DNA of 64,000 bases. Origin: Hemerocallis citrina. Lineage: Eukaryota; Streptophyta; Magnoliopsida; Asparagales; Asphodelaceae. A program made the position numbers and the translations under genes. The stretch is from NCBI GenBank assembly GCA_017893485.1, contig CM030367.1, positions 90,283,121-90,347,120 of the forward strand, written 5' to 3'. The notes beneath the pieces were generated by a model. That model was not told the origin of the DNA. It saw nothing but the letters and a program-made list of their open reading frames with translations, and made no database searches. Position 1 is the first letter of the stretch; each line of letters opens with the position of its first letter. This document shows positions 59,209 through 64,000 of this stretch, in pieces.

Positions 59209-60590
59209 CTCCCCCCTCTCCCCTTCTAGCCCACTCCTTTCTTGCCTCCATTTTTTGTTCAAAAATTTCCCCATACTTTAGCGCTCGCCCCCGCAACTTG
59301 TTGTACTAGACTCGCCCTTCCGAAGTGACCCCAGGTGAGTTGGTAAGTTTGTTTAGTTTTAGGCACAGATGGATAGGGCTCAGTCTGGCTCGTCGGCTTC
59401 GACATCTAGGGGGGAAGTGAAACCTATTTCCGACTCGACTTCGTGGGAGGAGCCCGTACTTGAGGGGGAGTCAGTATACGTCGAGGAGTCTTCCGATTCG
59501 GTTTCGTGGGAGGAACCCGTAGGTAAGGAGGAGGAGGTACATGGTGTGAGGCCGTTACGCTCCCGACGTCCCTTTGTGGTGGAGAGTAGTGAGTCGGGGG
59601 AGACGAATGATGGCTCGGGCGGCGTCCGCGTTTTGGAGTTGACTTTCGAGGAAGAGGAAGGCGAGGGTGGTATTGTAAAGAGATCCACAGTTCAGGGTGC
59701 GGGTCCGAGTTCCATGCTGACCGTCTTGGGGCCCTTATTCACTCCCTCGCCGGAGCGAACCAAGACGAAGAAGAAGAAGGCTCCGAGGAGGGCAGGACCA
59801 GGGACTGGTGGTTCGAGCCAGGCGCCCGTATACCTCAATTTGTGGACAGGTTCGCCCGTGCAGCCGAAGCCTTTCCGTCAGTATCCTGACGACCTATCTG
59901 ACAAGGAGCTCTTCGGTGTGCAGGCTTCCTCACCGAGTCGGAAGAGGGGGACGATGGACGCGATTCTGACCGTCTTGGAGGGCGGGGACTTGAAGGTTTT
60001 GCAGCTAGCGTACCACATAGGTCCTGGCTACGAATTGATGCTGCCGAGCCCTACTCTGCGCCCAACCGATCCCTTATCTGCTTGGTGTTGCGTCTTCCCA
60101 GTAGACGCCTTCATCTCTGGACTGAGGCTGCCAGTCCACTCGTTTGTTCGGGAAGTGTTGAACTGGGCCTCCTTGGCTCCGATGCAGTACGGGCCGAACT
60201 CTTGGAAGCAGATAATCTGTTTCATACTGATGTGCGAGGCACGGAAGGTACCCCTGCGGTTGAACGTGTTCCGAGCGATGTTGATGATCAGTTCGGCGGC
60301 TGAGGGCATTTACTATATCTCCCCCCGGAGTAAGAGGAAGGTTGTACATAGCCACCCGGACTCTATTAAGGATTGGAAGAAGAAATATTTGGTGATTCGG
60401 AGTGCAGAGCCTTGGGACATTCCGACTAGATGGAACTATTCCAAGCCGAGCTATCCTGCGCCGAGGCAGGGGGATCTATCGGCCGAGGAGTGGGGGTTTG
60501 TCGAGCGCCTCCGTTTGTCCCCTAGTATCGATTGGACGAAGGTGACGGAGGCCCATCTGGCGAGCGTCGGACTGAGCCCAGCTGTTCTGC

Positions 60591-60664
60591 GTATGTAGTT
60601 GTTTCTTTTCTCTTGGTCTTTTTGTGCTTTCCTGCTTATTGCTTCTTAATGGTTTTTTCCGCAG
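60591..60664 (+). other. Intron 1 of the TAT1 antisense gene (inferred)
   Basis: CTGC|GTATGTAG ... TTTTTTCCGCAG|ATATGG, 74 bp, T-rich. An in-frame stop follows the donor directly, and splicing joins AVL to HMDEAS. Confidence 0.6.
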
Positions 60665-61111
60665 ATATGGATGAGGCATCGATCAAAGCCAGGAGGCTCG
60701 CCATGAAGAAGGAGAATTCCGAGAAGAAGAAGGGGGAGTTGGTGAAGAGGCCGAGGGAGCCGCCCCTGGTAATCTCTGAGGTCCCGCTCGAGCCGAAGGC
60801 CAAGTGGGCTCGCTCGGAGACGAGCAAAGGGGCGGCCCCTTCGAGGGGTAAGGGGTAAGGGTCCAGCGAGGGCGTCTGATCTCGACAAGGGGAAAGGTCC
60901 CTTGGTAGAGGTGGAGGAGGAGGACCCGGAGGTGGAGATGTTGCGGCAACGGTGGGCACCGGACTGGTCGGTTCGGATGGGCGACTGTCTGACCGGGGAA
61001 GCCCAGGCTGTTGAGGTGGCGGAGAAGCTGGCGACCCCTCGTGATCGCCAAGCGATGGAGAGTGAGCCCGTAGAGGTGGCCTTTACGCGCCTGGCGCAGG
61101 CCACCGTGCTG

Positions 61112-61189
61112 GTAAGCTTGTCGACCCCATCTTTCTCGTTAATCTTGCTTCGAGAGTTCTTCCTTTATCAGTGTTATGTTTGGCCGCAG
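61112..61189 (+). other. Intron 2 of the TAT1 antisense gene (inferred)
   Basis: GTGCTG|GTAAGC ... TTTGGCCGCAG|GCTTGT, 78 bp. Length is a multiple of three without a stop, so reading through it is also possible. T-rich composition contrasts with the flanks. Confidence 0.55.
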
Positions 61190-61670
61190 GCTTGTATGCA
61201 GGGAGCTAATGTAAAGAATCTTTACGAAGCGTCCCTGTCGCAAGAGCGGGCTCGGGCGGACAAGAGCGAGCGGGAAATGAAGGAGATGCGGATCGAGCTC
61301 GAGGGTTTCGCATAAGAGGGAGCAGAGGATGAAGCTCGAGCTCGAGGCTCAGGACGCCGAGTGGGGGAAGAGGGTGGTCTTCTTGAAGAAGAAGTTTGCC
61401 AAGGAGAAGGAGGAGTTGACGGCTGGGTTTGCCAAGGAGAGGGCCGAGCTGACGGATGCGGGTCAGCGGATGGTGATCAAGGCCCAGGATGAGTGCTATG
61501 CGAAGGCCCTCAGCCATGTGAGGCACTTCTACCCGTCCGTCGACCTGTCCGGTTTCGAGTATGAAATGGAGATTGAGGGGATACTGAAGACTCCGGCCGA
61601 GGAAGGGCCCGTTGGCAACCCGGCCGCCGACCCTCCTGCGGACCCGATCGATGCCGAGACGGGAAATCAA

Positions 61671-61853
61671 GTTGTGTAGTTTTATCTTTCTTTTTTCTCT
61701 CCTCTGATTGTATGCGCCTCCCGCTGACTGGCCACCGCCTTTTTTGTAAGAAGTAGTACACTTTATAAAAAGTATTTTTGACTGGCCAAGTGTTTTGACC
61801 TTGGGTATTTCCGAACCTCCTTGCTTATGTGCGTTGAGTCGATACTCTTGCAG
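61671..61853 (+). other. Intron 3 of the TAT1 antisense gene (inferred)
   Basis: AATCAA|GTTGTGTAG ... TACTCTTGCAG|GTTGTG, 183 bp, phase 0, with a stop just inside. The exon beyond is open for 168 codons. The donor is weak. Confidence 0.45.
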
Positions 61854-62360
61854 GTTGTGGCTTCCCTTCCCGAGGCGGACCCCCGTCGTCCTGATGCGGC
61901 GTGGCTTTGGAGCGAGGTCGAGGCATTGGAGACCACTTTGGCTCGGTACCTTGAGAGGGCCCGTACCGTTGACGCTGCCTTCGACTATCACAGGAACATG
62001 TCTGAAGCCTTTGACGAGGAGGCGAGCCGGCTGCGAGCCTTGGACCGGCCGTGTTGGGTGTCTTGGTCCACTTCTGGGAGGTTACTTCGTGATGTTTTTC
62101 TTGAGAAAGAACTGGAGATACACCGCCATAATATCATGTTGGGTGCCTCGGCATCTTCCTCGGTCGGGTCGGCAAACAGAGGGGTTTCCTCTGCGAGGCT
62201 GCTATTATTGCGTATGCGATCAGATGACGCCCAGAGCTCCGTGGCTGGGGAGTCGACCGTGGCTGAGCTTAAGGACCATTATAACAAGGAGAGGGATTTT
62301 AGTCGCTCGTTCGGAGTAATCCCGTTCTTCCAGTTTGAGATGAGTGGAGTGGTCCTGTAA

Positions 62361-62659
62361 CCACCATCGTTCACCACACCACCAGCCGAAGTAAAGATCG
62401 TTACAAGGAGAGCCCACTGACCCGCAAGGGATCGAAGTGGGGTCTTAGGGAGAGTCCCTAGCTCGGATTCGGTTGGAGCCTATCGAGGCGTTGGGGACGA
62501 TACCGGAGTGAGGACTCAGGCGCCGATTTCATTATCCGGCGTTTAGGGTTTCAACAAAAAGAGATCTCTTTCGTATAAGGTACGGAGGGCCGCTAAGATG
62601 GTCCTGTACACAAGAGTGTTTACACAAAAAAACCGGTTTACATTAAGCCAGGCTAGAGC
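62361..62659. other. Short spacer between the convergent TAT1 genes
   Basis: Lies between the stop of the antisense gene and the stop of gag-protease. No gene or obvious terminator seen. Confidence 0.5.
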
Positions 62660-64000
62660 CTATGTTTGCCCTTCGAGGAGTTTTATCCGGCACTTGGCTT
62701 CGACTAGGGCCTTCTCCCACTCGGCGACAGATTTGGAAGCAGGGTCGTCCCTCTCGGGATTGAACTTGACGGCGTCGAGGGAGAACACACCCCCCCCCCC
62801 CCCCCCCCGACGGTGGTCATGTAGCACGATCGCGCTGCTTCTTGGCTACCTCGGACAGTGCCGACCCCTTGCGGGGTGGGAAATTTGAGTTTCATATGGT
62901 AAGCCGAGGGCACCGCTTGGAGGGAGCATAGTCTGGGTCGGCCGAGTATAGCGTTGTAGGCTGCCTTGACGTTGACCACCATGAAGTCCATGGACTCGGT
63001 CCTTTTGATAGGAGCCGATCCTGCGGTCACGTCGAGGGTGACAATCCCTTCTATCACGACAGGGACACCGGAGAACCCCTGCAAGGTGTATCCGGCCGGC
63101 TTGAGCCTGCCCCTAGGCAGCTTGAGATTCTCGAATGCTTCGAGGAAAAGGATATTAACTGAGCTGCCGTTGTCGACGAGGACTCGGCGAACTTCACAAT
63201 TAGCCATGTGGAGACAAATGACGAGGGCGTCGCAGTGGGGTAGGCGGACGCCCTCGAGGTCCTCTCCCGAGAAGGAGACCGGCATCGGTTGTATCTTGGG
63301 CGAGGAATTGTTGCGGACAGCATTCACTTCCCGGATGAAGGCTTTTCGGGAAGTATTTGAATTTCCTCCCATGGGCCCTCCGTGGACACAATGCAAGATG
63401 AAGGGCGCCTCCACGGCTCCCTCGGAGTCGGGATCCTGACCTTGGATGCGGTGCGGAGTAGGGTTTGGAGGCGAGGTCCTCTGGTTCCTAATGTCTCGCT
63501 GATCCCGTGGGACTTCTCGGGTGAATTCTCGGAGGTACCCCCCTGGAAATGAGCTCCTCAATCTCGTCTTTCAGGGCTCGGCACTGGTCGGTTTCGTGCC
63601 CGTGATCTCTGTGGAAGCGACAGTAGAAGTGCTGGTCTCGGTTCTTGCCGTTGTTAGGCCGGGGGGGTAATCGAACAATGCCTTTGTCTTCGATTTCTAA
63701 GAGGATGGCGGATACGTTATGTGTCAAGGGAGTGTACCTCTCGAAGCGGGGGACCGGCGGGACCTTCTCCAAGGCCCCCGCGTCCCTTGGAGCTTTCTTC
63801 GATGGTTCAACCTCTTCGACCTTCCGCTTTCCCTTCCCGGTGGCCTCCTTGGTATCTTCGGGGTTAAGGGCCTCTTCTGCCCTAATGTATTTCTCGACCC
63901 TGTTGAGGAGGTCGGGAAAGTCGACGGGGGGTTTCTTCACCAGAGAAGCCTTCAGTTGTCCATGACGGACGTTGTGCCGAAATGCCGCAGAGGCGACGCC
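62660..64000 (-). pseudogene. TAT1 gag C-terminus and protease, ending without RT
   Basis: Minus strand, continuing past the window end. It reads VDFPDLLNRVEKYIRAEEAL, a Lys/Glu linker, RFERYTPLTHN, a zinc-binding CRFHRDHGHETDQC, then DEIEELISRG. An extra G in a G-run near 63540 shifts the frame into YLREFTREVPRDQRD. Protease: VRRVLVDNGSSVNILFLEAF (D-N-G instead of D-T-G, seen in this clade), IPVVIEG-like, YNAILGRP. A long G-run at 62793-62810 causes a second shift. The frame then ends with FNPERDDPASKSVAEWEKAL and a TAG at 62660. RT does not follow. Confidence 0.8.

Larger units (their letters stand above)
59369..62360 (+). pseudogene. TAT1 antisense gene, apparently spliced, two frameshifts
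   Basis: Opposite strand to gag-protease. Exon 1 (59369-60590) has an acidic Ser/Glu-rich N-terminus, a Lys/Arg cluster (KTKKKKAPRRAG), and from about residue 180 a globular domain like the plant 'putative gypsy-type transposon' family (PF04195-like): FISGLRLPVHSFVREVLNWA, QYGPNSWKQIICFILMC, WDIPTRW. Introns are inferred at 60591-60664, 61112-61189 and 61671-61853 (GT..AG, frame-preserving). Later exons are Glu/Lys-rich coiled-coil-like (QERARADKSEREMKEMRIEL), then EVEALETTLARYLERARTVD. Stop at 62358. Frame breaks are an extra G near 60850 and one near 61312. Function unknown. Confidence 0.65.
56283..64000 (-). mobile_element. TAT1, Tat-lineage Ty3/gypsy element (5' part beyond window)
   Basis: GC-rich minus-strand element: 3' LTR (56283-57075), PPT, 89-bp tandem array, antisense gene (59369-62360), gag-protease (62660-64000). 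Gag with a CRFHRDHGHETDQC knuckle and the DNGSSVNILF protease place it in the Tat clade, where extra antisense ORFs and 3'-region tandem repeats are known. No RT, RNase H or integrase lies between protease and LTR, so this copy looks non-autonomous. It is inserted in CO1 RT, with TCTGA (56278-56282) as the candidate TSD. Confidence 0.85.

Overview
This window is plant nuclear DNA, most likely from a flowering plant. It carries Athila, Tekay-type chromovirus, Tat and Ty1/copia LTR retrotransposons, an L1-type LINE, hAT-like elements and a fragment of an elongation factor 2 pseudogene. I found no intact host gene. Nearly everything belongs to a nest of retroelements, and most boundaries can be placed because target-site duplications (TSDs), LTR ends, primer binding sites (PBS) and polypurine tracts (PPT) are visible.

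Layout, using local names. 1-401 and 10222-18296: TK1, a minus-strand Tekay-type chromovirus whose gag was split by AT1. 402-10221: AT1, a complete plus-strand Athila with two 1658-bp LTRs and TSD GTAGG. 13518-17041: TK2, a solo Tekay LTR inside the TK1 LTR. 18303-20115: an EF-2 pseudogene fragment holding a 1.4-kb hAT-like element (18344-19758). 20132-31041: a mosaic minus-strand chromovirus made of LTR-C, a ~146-bp tandem array, a truncated TK3 coding region and the TK3 5' LTR. 31042-34733: LTR-F1. 34734-35931: L1-1, a LINE with an inverted 5' part. About 35932-56277: CO1, a decayed Ty1/copia element interrupted by two small TIR elements, by TK4 (39081-51321, two 3533-bp LTRs, TSD GATGC) and by solo LTR-F2 (52181-55902, TSD AGATT). 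56283-64000 and beyond: TAT1, a GC-rich minus-strand Tat-lineage element.

Four observations stand out. First, TK3 and TK4 both have a 93-bp segment with splice-like ends exactly between gag and protease. It contains the only stop shared by both copies, so splicing would fuse gag to pol and non-splicing would yield Gag alone. Second, the Tekay copies carry an extra ORF before gag (acidic N-terminus, coiled-coil C-terminus), 135 codons in both TK3 and TK4. Third, AT1 carries seven pairs of the palindrome CAGTCGACTG, each pair spaced 19-21 bp, across LTR, gag and pol. Fourth, TAT1 has gag-protease but no reverse transcriptase before an antisense gene that appears to have its own promoter and three introns, next to an 89-bp tandem array organised as 178-bp dimers.

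How the parts work together: none of the elements looks autonomous as it stands. AT1 is young (about 20 LTR mismatches in 1658 bp, no indel) yet has three in-frame stops. TK4 has about ten stops, nearly all TAG. TAT1 lacks RT and integrase in the visible part. Mobilisation in trans by intact relatives is the simplest reading.
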